A stretch of DNA of 64,000 nucleotides from Eubacteriales bacterium (GTDB lineage: Bacteria; Bacillota; Clostridia; Oscillospirales; CAG-382): NCBI GenBank assembly GCA_028702135.1, contig JAQVPJ010000001.1, forward strand, positions 1-64,000, written 5' to 3'. This document shows positions 30,200 to 40,127 of the stretch, piece after piece. Under the pieces are notes generated by a model. That model searched no databases. It was not told the DNA's origin and saw only the letters and a program-made list of their open reading frames with translations. The number at the start of each line of letters is the position of its first letter. Position 1 is the first letter of the stretch. Made by a program: the position numbers and the translations under genes.

Positions 30200-32740
30200 T
30201 CAGAGAGAAAACGACGTAATCCAGACAGGAACCAGCCAAATCATCTGCAGCATTATCATGTAATACGAACTTATAGCCGACATATCCCCCGTTACCGAAA
30301 GAAACGTAGCGGCAAAGAAGGAAAGAAAAACGCTTACGATTGTAATTATTGCGTTGCTCTTCGTAACATGCCTTGCTTTATCGCAGATGACGAACATCCT
30401 TAAGAAAGTGTGCAGCGAAGCGTTCGATACTATACCGCTGTCGATCTCATCACACTCGTCGTTAATATCCTCGTGAGTTCCCGCTTTAAGTATAGCAATC
30501 GGACATTTTTTAAACCTTATTCCGTTAGCAAGAAGCTCGTTGTTTATGTTTGGGTCAAGAGTTTTAATCCCCAAGCACATTCCGGCTTTATACATATCTT
30601 TGAGCAAAGCGTCGAACAAAGGGTTAAGAGTATATTTTATATAGACCTTTGCGGCAAGAGATTCGTTCATAACGACATACATAATCGAGCCTACACTTTT
30701 TTCGTACAGATCGTCATCGGGATCAACCGGCGTCTCAAAGCGGTAACGGCGCATATAGCTCCTTTTACCGAGGAAAATATGAGTTCCGTCGATGGCGATA
30801 CAAATACCATCGGCTGCCGACTCTATGAGTCTTATGGATTTTGGCTCTTCCAATTCGCCACCTAAGGTACTTGCGAAGACCTTCTCAAGCGGTCCGCCGA
30901 TAAATGCAAATACCTTTGCGAGATCAGGTATTATTTTGTCGATTCTGTAATCTCCGTAAGTTCTGAGGCTGGTTATTTTTACAAGGTGCGCCGGATAGAC
31001 CTCGGTATCAGCAAATGACAAAACCGAGGCATCGGCGTATTCCTCGGAAACTGCGTTGCCTATAAACGCGGAATTGCAGTATGCACCCCTTTTGTTAGCC
31101 ACTATTACCGGTAACGGTATCATGAAAAACGATGCCAGCGGAACCGAAGAGGTAATAAGCAGCAGAGATGCAAGGAACGAGGAATGCAGGTCTTTTTCGA
31201 TCAGATACATCACACCGAACAAAACTACGCCTGCGATAATGATAACAGGAATAAGGAAGTTAAAAAGGTCCTCTCCTTTGGCACGCTTTTTTGTACGAGC
31301 AAAGAAGCCTTTTATGAATCCTGCCTTTTTTACGGTGTATAAATCCGAACTCTCCATCAGGTATTTATAGAACTCATCCGCCTCGCGTGCCGAAGCGTCA
31401 AGCTCGACCGCTGCGTATTTTGCTTTTTTGGAAGCGAGAACGCGGAAGCAGTGATAATCCTTTTTGTTGCTTAGATAATTAATTACAGCAGAGCATACCG
31501 CTGCTGCCGCGCAGGGAAGGCTATATAGTTTAAGATCGGGGGAGGTCGGGTTGGCTAAGAGCACGAAAACGGAATATACCGTTGTAAAAAACAGGGATAA
31601 AACGAGCATACTGTCAGTGTTGAGCTTTCGGTTAAAAATACCTGCTATTCCGTTTCTTATGCTTGAAAGCATTGTTATTGCTATAAAAAACAGTATTTGT
31701 AAATCAACGAGTATGTAAAGTCTGCCGTTTATGCCCTGAGTCAGATAAACCGGATGCCAGCTGCTGCCCTTTACAGCAAGTTCCAAATAAAGAATAACGA
31801 GAGCGAAAACTGCAACTAATATCAGCTTTATTCTGCTGTACATTATTGCCTTTTTTAACATTGTGTTAATCTCGGTGTTCTGCTCGCGGGAGGTATATTC
31901 ATATTCGCTATCAACGTTGATTTTGTTTGTTTTCCTGCTTTTCTTGACCTTATCCTTATCTTTATTTAAAAACTCGTCTATGTCGTAGCGGCTCTCGTCC
32001 ATCATATTGAAAGCCAGCCGCAGTTTTATATCTGTTTCGTCCAGTGGCTCGCCCTCCTCGTCGGTATATGCAAGCCTGTCTGCCTCATCCTGTTCAAAGA
32101 CGAGCTGATTCTCGTCCTCATCTTCATTTTCTATTACTATCTCGCCGCTTGTAATTTTCTCGGTTAGCTTCTCGTAATCACTGTCAAAGCTCGCGGTATT
32201 TTTTGCCGGAGCAATATCCTCTATCTCCTTGGTATCGCCGAAATAGAACATCTTTTCCTGAGAATATTCATCCTTATGCGGAATTGCATCGGGCTCTGAG
32301 AATCTTTTACTGTCTATAGCTACCGGTATCGAAACTTCAGCGTCGCTCTGTGTAGCGTTTTTCGCATCGTTGATAAGTGAATACAGCTCCTCGACCTTCG
32401 CACTCCTCGTCACGGACCTTTTTTCCTCGAAAAATTCAAGCAAATCCTTGCTTTCCTGCATCTGCGAGGACAGCGATTCTCTCAAACGTTGCGTATCCGA
32501 AAACGGCTTTTCCTTCTCCTTTTTTGCATACACGCTTATAATCTGTGCGGCTTCATCACTTATCCTGCCGGTATTTGCCATTGTCTCTGACGGCTTGTCG
32601 ACGATAATGGTCTTTGCGTTGTTGTCCGATTTTTCAGGCTCGTCCAGCTTGGTACGTTCATATAAACGCGCCTGTTCATTGTCTATTTCCGCCCTTTTCA
32701 GAAGCTCCTTCAAATACATGCTGTTAGCATCTTTCGACAT
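30200..32740 (-). CDS. Degenerate P1-like P-type ATPase homologue (predicted catalytically inactive) with long acidic N-terminal extension
   Basis: N-domain-like SAADGICIAIDGTHIFLGKRSYM and P-domain-like SIMYVVMNESLAAKVYIKYTLNPLFDALLKDMYKAGMCLGIKTLDPNINNELLA; DKTGT position reads ADTEV; start at MSKDANSMYL with SD gaaagga. Confidence 0.7.
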   Translation of the reverse strand: MSKDANSMYLKELLKRAEIDNEQARLYERTKLDEPEKSDNNAKTIIVDKPSETMANTGRISDEAAQIISVYAKKEKEKPFSDTQRLRESLSSQMQESKDLLEFFEEKRSVTRSAKVEELYSLINDAKNATQSDAEVSIPVAIDSKRFSEPDAIPHKDEYSQEKMFYFGDTKEIEDIAPAKNTASFDSDYEKLTEKITSGEIVIENEDEDENQLVFEQDEADRLAYTDEEGEPLDETDIKLRLAFNMMDESRYDIDEFLNKDKDKVKKSRKTNKINVDSEYEYTSREQNTEINTMLKKAIMYSRIKLILVAVFALVILYLELAVKGSSWHPVYLTQGINGRLYILVDLQILFFIAITMLSSIRNGIAGIFNRKLNTDSMLVLSLFFTTVYSVFVLLANPTSPDLKLYSLPCAAAAVCSAVINYLSNKKDYHCFRVLASKKAKYAAVELDASAREADEFYKYLMESSDLYTVKKAGFIKGFFARTKKRAKGEDLFNFLIPVIIIAGVVLFGVMYLIEKDLHSSFLASLLLITSSVPLASFFMIPLPVIVANKRGAYCNSAFIGNAVSEEYADASVLSFADTEVYPAHLVKITSLRTYGDYRIDKIIPDLAKVFAFIGGPLEKVFASTLGGELEEPKSIRLIESAADGICIAIDGTHIFLGKRSYMRRYRFETPVDPDDDLYEKSVGSIMYVVMNESLAAKVYIKYTLNPLFDALLKDMYKAGMCLGIKTLDPNINNELLANGIRFKKCPIAILKAGTHEDINDECDEIDSGIVSNASLHTFLRMFVICDKARHVTKSNAIITIVSVFLSFFAATFLSVTGDMSAISSYYMIMLQMIWLVPVWITSFSL

Positions 32741-32830
32741 GAATAAGATCCTTTCTCCGACGAAAAATACATAGATGAGCCGTTTGCGTCGACACACAGC
32801 TCATGCTTGTGGAATGTATAAAACCGAGAC

Positions 32831-33664
32831 TTATTTCTGCGTGCGTTGTCGTGCCGCCTCGAACAAAACAACCGCACCCGCATTGGAAACATTCAGCGAG
32901 TTGATTTTGCCGTACATTGGAACAGATATTACAAAATCGGAATTATCCCTTACAAGCCTTGTAACTCCGCTGTTTTCCCCTCCGAGGACAAAGGCACAAG
33001 CGCAATCAAAATCGCTCTTGTAATAAGGAGTTCCATCCGATTCAAGTGCATAGATCCATACATTATTATCCCTGAGAGTTCTCATCGCAGAACTGAGATT
33101 GGATACTCTTGCTACCGCCATATGGAAAACTGCGCCGGCAGAAGCTTTTGCAGCTGCTCCGTTTACACTGACCGCGCGTCGTTTTGGTATGATTACTCCG
33201 TGAACGCCGGCACATTCCGCCGTTCTTATTATCGCTCCGAGGTTGTGGGGATCGTTTATGGAATCACAAATAACAATAAACGGTTTTTCTCCGCGTTCTG
33301 CAGCTATCGCGAGAATATCCTCCACGCTCACATATGCGGTTTCGGACGCTATCGCAGCCACTCCCTGATGAACTCCCCCTGCCGACATTTTATCAAGCCT
33401 ATGCTTGTCCACCTCGACTACGGGAATTCTGCTCTCTGCAGCTCTTGCGACAATCAGGGTGATAGATCCCTCCCGTTCACCCTTTTGCACATATAACTTA
33501 TCGATCTCTCTGCCGCTCTTTAACAGCTCGAGAACGGCGTTTCTGCCAATAAAAACATTGTCATTTCCGCCGTTGTCTTCCGTGCTGCCGCTTATGTCGC
33601 CGTTTTTATTGCCGTAATAACCGCTTTTATTTTTATAATTTGACATTAAGAATAATTTCTCCAA
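32831..33664 (-). CDS. rlmB: 23S rRNA 2'-O-ribose methyltransferase (TrmH/SpoU family, RlmB-like)
   Basis: FIGRNAVLELLKSGREIDKLYV; DPHNLGAIIRTAECAGVHGVIIPKRR; GGENSGVTRLVRDNSDFVISVPMYGKINSLNVSNAGAV. Confidence 0.93.
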   Translation of the reverse strand: MEKLFLMSNYKNKSGYYGNKNGDISGSTEDNGGNDNVFIGRNAVLELLKSGREIDKLYVQKGEREGSITLIVARAAESRIPVVEVDKHRLDKMSAGGVHQGVAAIASETAYVSVEDILAIAAERGEKPFIVICDSINDPHNLGAIIRTAECAGVHGVIIPKRRAVSVNGAAAKASAGAVFHMAVARVSNLSSAMRTLRDNNVWIYALESDGTPYYKSDFDCACAFVLGGENSGVTRLVRDNSDFVISVPMYGKINSLNVSNAGAVVLFEAARQRTQK

Positions 33665-33792
33665 TGATTATTTAACATAAATGTCTAAAAAACACACTGC
33701 CACTATTCTTATAAATTATATCACAATCATATCTGTTTGTCATCATTTTTTTCAAAATTTTACAAATACCTTTTTCTGCCTTTTCCGCAAAT

Positions 33793-33844
33793 AAGTCCCG
33801 CAATGGACTCCAAAGAAGCCGGAACCGTATGCGGGACTTTTTTT
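33793..33844. terminator. Terminator-like hairpin downstream of the nagA-ROK operon
   Basis: aagtcccgca/tgcgggactt perfect 10-bp stem; T7 on + strand, weaker cttattt on - strand. Confidence 0.6.
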
Positions 33845-33853
33845 AGTTGCTTA

Positions 33854-35230
33854 TCAGTCTATTTTCGGCAGACTCGCAGCAGCTACCGACTGTCCGACTC
33901 TGCGGGATGCCTCGTCCGGAATGTTGAGCTTAATATGCTTTGAAAGCTCCGGAAACTCGACGTCAAGAACTTCCTGTGCTTTCTTAATCAGGATAACCCC
34001 GCCCTCTCCGGAGGTTACTCTGCCCATAATCAGTACGTGCTTTATTTTATAAAATTCAGCGTAAAATGCGATCGCATATCCAAAATATACGCCGATAGTC
34101 TCATATATTTTTGCGGCTCTCTCGTCGCCCTCCGACATAAGACGTTGAACAACCTTGAGCTTTTCGGCGGGGGAAGCGTCCTCATCAAGCTTAATCCCGG
34201 CGGCGGGGGCGAGCTTGATAACCCCGTCCTGCGAGAAATATTTTACACCGCAGCCGTAATCACCCGACCACTCGTCCACCATAGCATCTTTATTATAATC
34301 GACGGGAACGAACGCAAGCTCGTTGAGCCATCCGGTGATATTTCCCTGATTGTCAACGTATCCGCCCGCCTCGGAGGTTCCCATTGCTACACCGAGGACA
34401 TCCACATCGTTAAGCTCCATAGCCCCTGCAAGCGCGGTAACATCACCATCGTTCGCAACCTCGATGGGAACATTCTCACCTATTTCCTTTGCGATATCGA
34501 TATACATATTTTTTACATGTTTATCAAAATCCTCGTCCGACACCTTAAGGAACAGAGAAGCCACCATAATACGGTTATCTATATAAACTCCGGCGCTTGA
34601 AACACCTATTCCGTCAACCCTCGGCATATAGGACGCAGCGGTCTTCATCGCCTCAAGGATTCCCTGATAATGATAGTTCGGGTCGCTGTTTGTTTTTGGG
34701 AACCATACGACTTCCTCGGAGAACACGGCCTCTCCGTCTATTACCGCACTTACCTTTCTGTCGCTTCCACCCGCATCGAAGCCGATACGGCACCCGTCAA
34801 GATGACGTCCGACGGGTGAGGGAGACTCGTAATTCTCAGGTGCATCTTTAATGTCCCTTAGTTCGACCTCAAATTTATTTTCGTACACCCTCTCCATAAA
34901 ATGCAGGTCAAAATCCCTGAGCGCTTTATCCGAATACGCCTCTTTAATTTTATTGCCGATAAGCGAACTGCCGGCGATTATAATCTTATATCCACCGACC
35001 ACCCACAGCAGGGCTTTAACCATTCTCTCTACAAAGCCGAAATTCTCATCGTCGTGACCTGTTCCGTCGGGATATATTCTTGTTTTATATGTCGTAATGT
35101 ATCCCTTGTTGCGCTGACAACCGATAATAATATCCTGTCCGTTTTCCTTTGTGTTCTCCCGCATCTCGCGGCAAACGAGAGAAAGTGGGGTGAATAAAGG
35201 GTCTAAAACTGCATTTACTTTAAGCTTCAT
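33854..35230 (-). CDS. ROK-like sugar kinase family protein
   Basis: GFDAGGSDRKVSAVIDG, VANDGDVTALAGA, VAMGTSEAGGYVD; overlaps nagA end. Confidence 0.85.
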   Translation of the reverse strand: MKLKVNAVLDPLFTPLSLVCREMRENTKENGQDIIIGCQRNKGYITTYKTRIYPDGTGHDDENFGFVERMVKALLWVVGGYKIIIAGSSLIGNKIKEAYSDKALRDFDLHFMERVYENKFEVELRDIKDAPENYESPSPVGRHLDGCRIGFDAGGSDRKVSAVIDGEAVFSEEVVWFPKTNSDPNYHYQGILEAMKTAASYMPRVDGIGVSSAGVYIDNRIMVASLFLKVSDEDFDKHVKNMYIDIAKEIGENVPIEVANDGDVTALAGAMELNDVDVLGVAMGTSEAGGYVDNQGNITGWLNELAFVPVDYNKDAMVDEWSGDYGCGVKYFSQDGVIKLAPAAGIKLDEDASPAEKLKVVQRLMSEGDERAAKIYETIGVYFGYAIAFYAEFYKIKHVLIMGRVTSGEGGVILIKKAQEVLDVEFPELSKHIKLNIPDEASRRVGQSVAAASLPKID

Positions 35231-36359
35231 AGCGTACGCTACCTCCAATTATTGTTTTGATTATATCGAACTTTTCATCTGCGATAATAATGTCAGCATC
35301 CTTGCCGATTTCGATAGAGCCCTTCCTGTCCGCAACGCCGATAGCCGTTGCGGGATTAAGAGAGGCGCATGCCACCGCTTGGGGAACCGTCAAGTCGGAA
35401 TTCACGATTACGTTATATACTCCTTTGTTTAAGGTAAGCACGCTTCCTGCTATAGTGCCATCCTCAAGCCTGCATTCTATTCCTTTAAGTATAATTTTCT
35501 GTCCGCCGAGAGTATATTCGCCGTCCGAAAGTCCTCCGGATCTCAGGCAGTCGGTAATTATTATCAGTTTATCCTTTTTTATCTTGTAGACAAGTGAATA
35601 AAGAGCCGGATGGATATGAAAGGTATCACAGATAAGCTCTGTATAAACATCGTTGCAAAGAGCCGCTCCGACAACGCCGGGTGCACGGTGTCCCAAAGCC
35701 GTCATAGCGTTAAAAAGGTGCGTTGCCTGCTTTACCCCCGCCGTGATTGCCTCGCATGCCTGCTCGAAGGTCGCCTCGGTATGACCCATTGAAACCACGG
35801 TATCGCAGCTTCTGACAATCTTTTTTATTTCGGTAAAATCACTGTCCATTTCGGGAGCAAGAGTAACTATTTTTATAACATCGGAGTTTTCAATAATAGC
35901 GGCAGCATCGGGCTTTTGAATGTATGCCTCGTTTTGTGCACCCTTTTTTTTAGGGTTCACATATGGCCCCTCTGCGTTCATGCCGAGCACGGTTGAGCCT
36001 TTCCAGGTTTTGCTCTCTTCCCTGAGCGAACGGATAATATCGGCGGCTTTATATAAATCCTCACGTGGAATAGTAACCGTAGTAGGCAGCCAACCCGTAA
36101 CGCCTTTTTTTACAAGTCCCTCAGACATGATTTTTATGCCTTCAGGCCTGCAGTCAGAAGTGTCCTCACCGAGATAACCATGAATATGTATATCGATAAG
36201 CCCGGGGGCAACATACGCACCCTTTGCATCAATAACATCAATTCCGGCGGGAACTCTGTCGTTGTCGATTATATCGATAATTTGGTTCTCAAATAACAAC
36301 GCTTTGCCCGCAAGCACCTTGTCTTTAAGGATAATTCTACCGTTTGTAATCGCTTTCAT
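35220..36359 (-). CDS. nagA: N-acetylglucosamine-6-phosphate deacetylase
   Basis: APGLIDIHIHGYLGEDTSD, GMNAEGPYVNPKKKGAQ, SMGHTEATFEQACEAITAGVKQATHLFNAMTALGHRAPG. Confidence 0.95.
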   Translation of the reverse strand: MKAITNGRIILKDKVLAGKALLFENQIIDIIDNDRVPAGIDVIDAKGAYVAPGLIDIHIHGYLGEDTSDCRPEGIKIMSEGLVKKGVTGWLPTTVTIPREDLYKAADIIRSLREESKTWKGSTVLGMNAEGPYVNPKKKGAQNEAYIQKPDAAAIIENSDVIKIVTLAPEMDSDFTEIKKIVRSCDTVVSMGHTEATFEQACEAITAGVKQATHLFNAMTALGHRAPGVVGAALCNDVYTELICDTFHIHPALYSLVYKIKKDKLIIITDCLRSGGLSDGEYTLGGQKIILKGIECRLEDGTIAGSVLTLNKGVYNVIVNSDLTVPQAVACASLNPATAIGVADRKGSIEIGKDADIIIADEKFDIIKTIIGGSVRYEA

Positions 36360-36399
36360 ATGAATGACCTCTCAAGTTTTATTTAATTAAAATGACTAA

Positions 36400-37053
36400 C
36401 TATTTATCAGCTATTTTTTCGATGCTTTCATTATTGCCGACGATAACAACCTTTTCGTCCGCTCTGAACAGCCTTTCGGGAGTGTTGAAAATCTCAAAAT
36501 TTTCATTATCGGCATCGCAGGTCGCAATAATGTTTATTCCGTATTTTTTACGTACATCCAGCTCGCGGATGCTCATTCCAACCCAGCGTTTTGGCACCAT
36601 AATCTCTGCGATAGAGTATTTGTCAGAAAGGTTGAAGTACTCAAGAACATCATTTTTCGAGAGCGTAAGCGCTAACCGCATCCCCATATCTTTTTCGGGG
36701 AAAACGACAATATCCGCGCCTAATTTAGTCAATACCTTCTTGTGCCGCTCGCTTGTCGCACGGGCAACTATTTTATTTGCACCCATTTCCTTTAGAATCA
36801 GCGTCGTAAGAATACTGTCCTGCATATTGTCTTTCAGGCATACGATACAGCAATCATAGTTATTGATTCCCGCCGAGCGTAAAACACCCTCGTTCGTGGC
36901 ATCTCCGCAAATAGCAGAGGTCATCAGGTCACCTATTTCGTCTATTTCTTCCTCGTTCTGATCAATAACCATTACCTGATGCCCGTTCCTGATAAGTGTA
37001 AGGGCAAGGGTTTTTCCGAAATTCCCGAGTCCTATAATACAAAAGCTTTTCAT
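36400..37053 (-). CDS. Potassium uptake regulatory subunit (TrkA/KtrA)
   Basis: RCK_N: FCIIGLGNFGKTLALTLIRNGHQVMVIDQNEEEID; TrkA_C domain. Confidence 0.93.
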   Translation of the reverse strand: MKSFCIIGLGNFGKTLALTLIRNGHQVMVIDQNEEEIDEIGDLMTSAICGDATNEGVLRSAGINNYDCCIVCLKDNMQDSILTTLILKEMGANKIVARATSERHKKVLTKLGADIVVFPEKDMGMRLALTLSKNDVLEYFNLSDKYSIAEIMVPKRWVGMSIRELDVRKKYGINIIATCDADNENFEIFNTPERLFRADEKVVIVGNNESIEKIADK

Positions 37054-37079
37054 TTATCCAACCTCTTTAATTATGTTTA

Positions 37080-38504
37080 TTAACCTATCAAAATATTCGC
37101 TTTGGGATATTTTACCTCGATTTTTTCCTTATTTATACCTAATAAAATGACATAGGTAATGGTTATTATGCCTACCCTTCCGAAAAACATAAGAGCCATA
37201 ATAATTACCTGTCCTAAAACAGAAAGAGTGGGTGTTATTCCGGTTGTCAGCCCAACCGTTCCGAAAGCGGAGAACGCCTCAAAGGAAAGGTCAATGAATT
37301 CGGCATTTTCGGTAAGACTTAATAAAAAGCACGACGAGAGTATTGCTATTCCGGCTGTAAGGAGTAGCACGAACGCACGTGTAACAACGCCGCTTTCTAT
37401 TCTGTGTTTGCGTATATTTATATCCTTATTGCCTTTTATTATCTGAAAAAGAGAAACTAATATTATCCCCGCTGTGACTGTCTTTATGCCTCCCGCGCAG
37501 GAGCCTGACGAGCCGCCTATAAACATAAGTAGCATTGCAAAGACCTTTGATGCCCCACTCAGGCCTCCCAATGGCATTGTAGCATACCCCGCTGTTCTGC
37601 AGGTCACCGACATAAAAGATGCTCTGAGTAGCTTGCCGCCCGGTGAAGCGTCGCCCATTGTTTCGGGGTTATTCCACTCATAGACAAGGAATACAGCGGT
37701 TCCGACAGCGATAAGCAATCCGCTTATGACAAGCACCATTTTTGAGTAGAGCATAAGCCTTTTTCGCTCCTTGATCGATTTTATTATATCGCTCCAGACA
37801 AGGAACCCAAGACCGCCGCATACAATCAATGCTCCGATTACAGCATTAACATAAAAATCGTCTGCAAAATGCTCTATGCTGGTAAAAGATCCGTATGATT
37901 TACCCAATATATCAAATCCCGCGTTGCAGAATGCGCTTACTGAATGAAAAATACCTTTTGAAATTCCGCTCCAAAAACCGAACTCGGGAACAAATTTAAC
38001 AGAGAGCAAAACTGCACCCGTGCCCTCAAAAGCAAAGGTGAAGACGAGCATTTTTTTTATGAACGAAAACATCCTCTCGCCCGAGAAAAGATTCATCGAC
38101 TGGACGAAAACAACTCGTTCCATAGGCGAAACCCTACGTTTTAACAGCATACTGAACATCATCGCCATAGACATGAAGCCGAGTCCGCCTATTTGTATTA
38201 GAAGCAGTATAACAGCACGTCCGAATCCGGACCAGTATATGCCGGTGTCAACAGTGATCAGTCCTGTTACACAGGTCGCACTTGTAGCGGTAAAGAATGC
38301 GGTGTTCGGAGGAGTAAACTCACCCTCTGCAGATGAAACCGGTAGCATGAGCAAAAGGGCACCGGCAGTAATAACCAGAAAAAAGCCCAATATCAGTATC
38401 TGAGCGGGAGTGAGCTTATGTATTTTTTTTTGTTCAGTTTTCTCCGAGCCTCGCTTCATCTTTTTCACTATCCCTTTTGGTATAAACAAAAAAACGATTA
38501 CCAC
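37080..38504 (-). CDS. Potassium uptake membrane subunit (TrkH/KtrB)
   Basis: FTATSATCVTGLITVDTGIYWSGFGRAVILLLIQIGGLGFM; GSSGSCAGGIKT; next to trkA. Confidence 0.94.
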   Translation of the reverse strand: MVIVFLFIPKGIVKKMKRGSEKTEQKKIHKLTPAQILILGFFLVITAGALLLMLPVSSAEGEFTPPNTAFFTATSATCVTGLITVDTGIYWSGFGRAVILLLIQIGGLGFMSMAMMFSMLLKRRVSPMERVVFVQSMNLFSGERMFSFIKKMLVFTFAFEGTGAVLLSVKFVPEFGFWSGISKGIFHSVSAFCNAGFDILGKSYGSFTSIEHFADDFYVNAVIGALIVCGGLGFLVWSDIIKSIKERKRLMLYSKMVLVISGLLIAVGTAVFLVYEWNNPETMGDASPGGKLLRASFMSVTCRTAGYATMPLGGLSGASKVFAMLLMFIGGSSGSCAGGIKTVTAGIILVSLFQIIKGNKDINIRKHRIESGVVTRAFVLLLTAGIAILSSCFLLSLTENAEFIDLSFEAFSAFGTVGLTTGITPTLSVLGQVIIMALMFFGRVGIITITYVILLGINKEKIEVKYPKANILIG

Positions 38505-38525
38505 TATATATTATATTATTTTTCC

Positions 38526-39176
38526 TTACGTTGTCAATAGCTCAAGAAGCGATGAAGTGTCTGAAACAACCGCTTTTGCACCCCATGACTTTAAGAATCC
38601 GGTGTCCCTGTATCCCCAGCCGACGCAGATTATATCAATTCCGGCATTTTTTGCAGTCATTATATCAACATCGCTGTCTCCGACGAAAACAGCGCTGTTT
38701 TTATCTGAATCAAGCAAACTTAACGCTTCAAAAACCAGATTCGGAGAGGGTTTTCGGGTATGCTCCCCGTCCGCACCGAGTGCGATATCAATCTTGTTAA
38801 AAAAATAGGCGCAGAGTTCTCTGACTGCGTCACTTTTTTTATTTGAAACTACGCCTATTTTATATCCGTAAGCGCTGAGTGAATCCAAAAGTTCCGGTAT
38901 GCCTGGATACGGGCGCGTCATGTTCATTAAGTTTTTTCCGTAATATTCCCCGAACGCTTTTACCGCCTCGGAATGCAGCGTATCGTTTATACCGGCGGGG
39001 AGCGAGCGGCGGAGAAGTGTTGGGATTCCGTTCCCTATAAAGGAGCGAACCTCTTCTTTTGTCCTTTTTTCAAAGGAAAACCTTGATAGTACATAATTGA
39101 CCCCGTCGGTTAAGTCGCCGAGAGTGTCAAGCAATGTTCCGTCAAGGTCAAACAGCACGGTATGATATTTGCTCAT
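38526..39176 (-). CDS. HAD-superfamily phosphatase, phosphoglycolate phosphatase-like
   Basis: VLFDLDGTLLDTLGDL; GVVSNKKSDAVREL; VFVGDSDVDIMTAKNAGI. Confidence 0.92.
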   Translation of the reverse strand: MSKYHTVLFDLDGTLLDTLGDLTDGVNYVLSRFSFEKRTKEEVRSFIGNGIPTLLRRSLPAGINDTLHSEAVKAFGEYYGKNLMNMTRPYPGIPELLDSLSAYGYKIGVVSNKKSDAVRELCAYFFNKIDIALGADGEHTRKPSPNLVFEALSLLDSDKNSAVFVGDSDVDIMTAKNAGIDIICVGWGYRDTGFLKSWGAKAVVSDTSSLLELLTT

Positions 39177-39400
39177 CCTGCGACTTTTTCTAAAAATCTC
39201 GCAACATCGCCAACTGTTTTAAGATCGGCAGCATCGTCGTCAGAAACCACTATGCCCAAATTATCCTCTATGGACATAAGCATTTCCACCAGGTCAAGCG
39301 AATCTGCACCGAGATCCTCGATTATATTGGAATCCTTTGAAATAGTGCTGACCTCTATCCTCAGCTGCTTTGAAATAATTTCTTTGATTTTCTCAAGCAT
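39173..39400 (-). CDS. acpP: Acyl carrier protein
   Basis: IIEDLGADSLDLVEMLMSIED phosphopantetheine site. Confidence 0.95.
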   Translation of the reverse strand: MLEKIKEIISKQLRIEVSTISKDSNIIEDLGADSLDLVEMLMSIEDNLGIVVSDDDAADLKTVGDVARFLEKVAG

Positions 39401-39528
39401 TGAATTGTTCCTCCAGAATACAAATTTCCATTTTTAAATTATAATAAAGCATTTTTTCTATTTTTACAATACCTTTTACCGAATTTCTTTATTTTTTTGT
39501 TTTAAGAAAAGCACAGCTCCAATTCTTA

Positions 39529-39557
39529 TTGACTATACCCGTAATATATGATAAAAT
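39529..39557 (+). promoter_or_regulatory. Sigma-A-type promoter upstream of ruvC
   Basis: TTGACT - 17 nt - TAAAAT. Confidence 0.6.
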
Positions 39558-39611
39558 ACAGTGTTATATAATACTTTGAATGAATTACATGAAAAAAGGA
39601 ACTTGTCGTTA

Positions 39612-40100
39612 ATGATAATTTTGGGTGTTGATCCGGGAATCGCCACGATCGGATACGGAGTTATTTCATCCGAAAGCGGAAGATTCAACGCAATCGAATA
39701 CGGTGCGATAATAACAAAACCACATCAGCTTCTCGAAAACCGTCTGATGCAAATATATGACGGTATCTTTGAAATTATCGTACGGCACAGACCTGACTGT
39801 ATGGCAATAGAGGAAATTTTTTTCAATAAAAATGTCAAAACTGCTGTAGATGTCAGCCAGGCACGCGGCGTTATACTTCTTGCCGCAAGAAAGCAGGACG
39901 TGGATATTTACGAATACACCCCGCTTCAGATAAAAAGCTCCGTTGTCGGCTACGGAAGAGCTGAGAAGCAGCAGATTATGTATATGACGAAGCTACTCTT
40001 AAAGTTAGAGAGTGAACCCAAGCCAGATGATACCGCCGATGCGCTTGCCGTCGCTATCTGTCATGCAAATTATGCGATGAATAGCTGTTATAAAATATAG
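39612..40100 (+). CDS. ruvC: Holliday junction endonuclease
   Basis: MIILGVDPGIATIGYGVI; AIEEIFFNKNVKTAVDVSQARGV; start inside the listed ORF. Confidence 0.96.
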   Translation: MIILGVDPGIATIGYGVISSESGRFNAIEYGAIITKPHQLLENRLMQIYDGIFEIIVRHRPDCMAIEEIFFNKNVKTAVDVSQARGVILLAARKQDVDIYEYTPLQIKSSVVGYGRAEKQQIMYMTKLLLKLESEPKPDDTADALAVAICHANYAMNSCYKI

Positions 40101-40127
40101 ATATGTCAACATAATAAAGGAGTTTTT

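Noticed and set aside
32846-33496. 216-aa plus-strand ORF opposite rlmB
   Set aside because: Antisense of a clear SPOUT methyltransferase; composition typical of a shadow ORF
33793-33844. Plus-strand small RNA ending at the T7 terminator-like hairpin
   Set aside because: No plus-strand promoter recognised; simplest reading is a weakly bidirectional terminator of the nagA-ROK operon
38505-38525. c-di-AMP (ydaO) riboswitch upstream of the TrkH gene
   Set aside because: Only ~21 nt between trkH and the upstream HAD gene; no room
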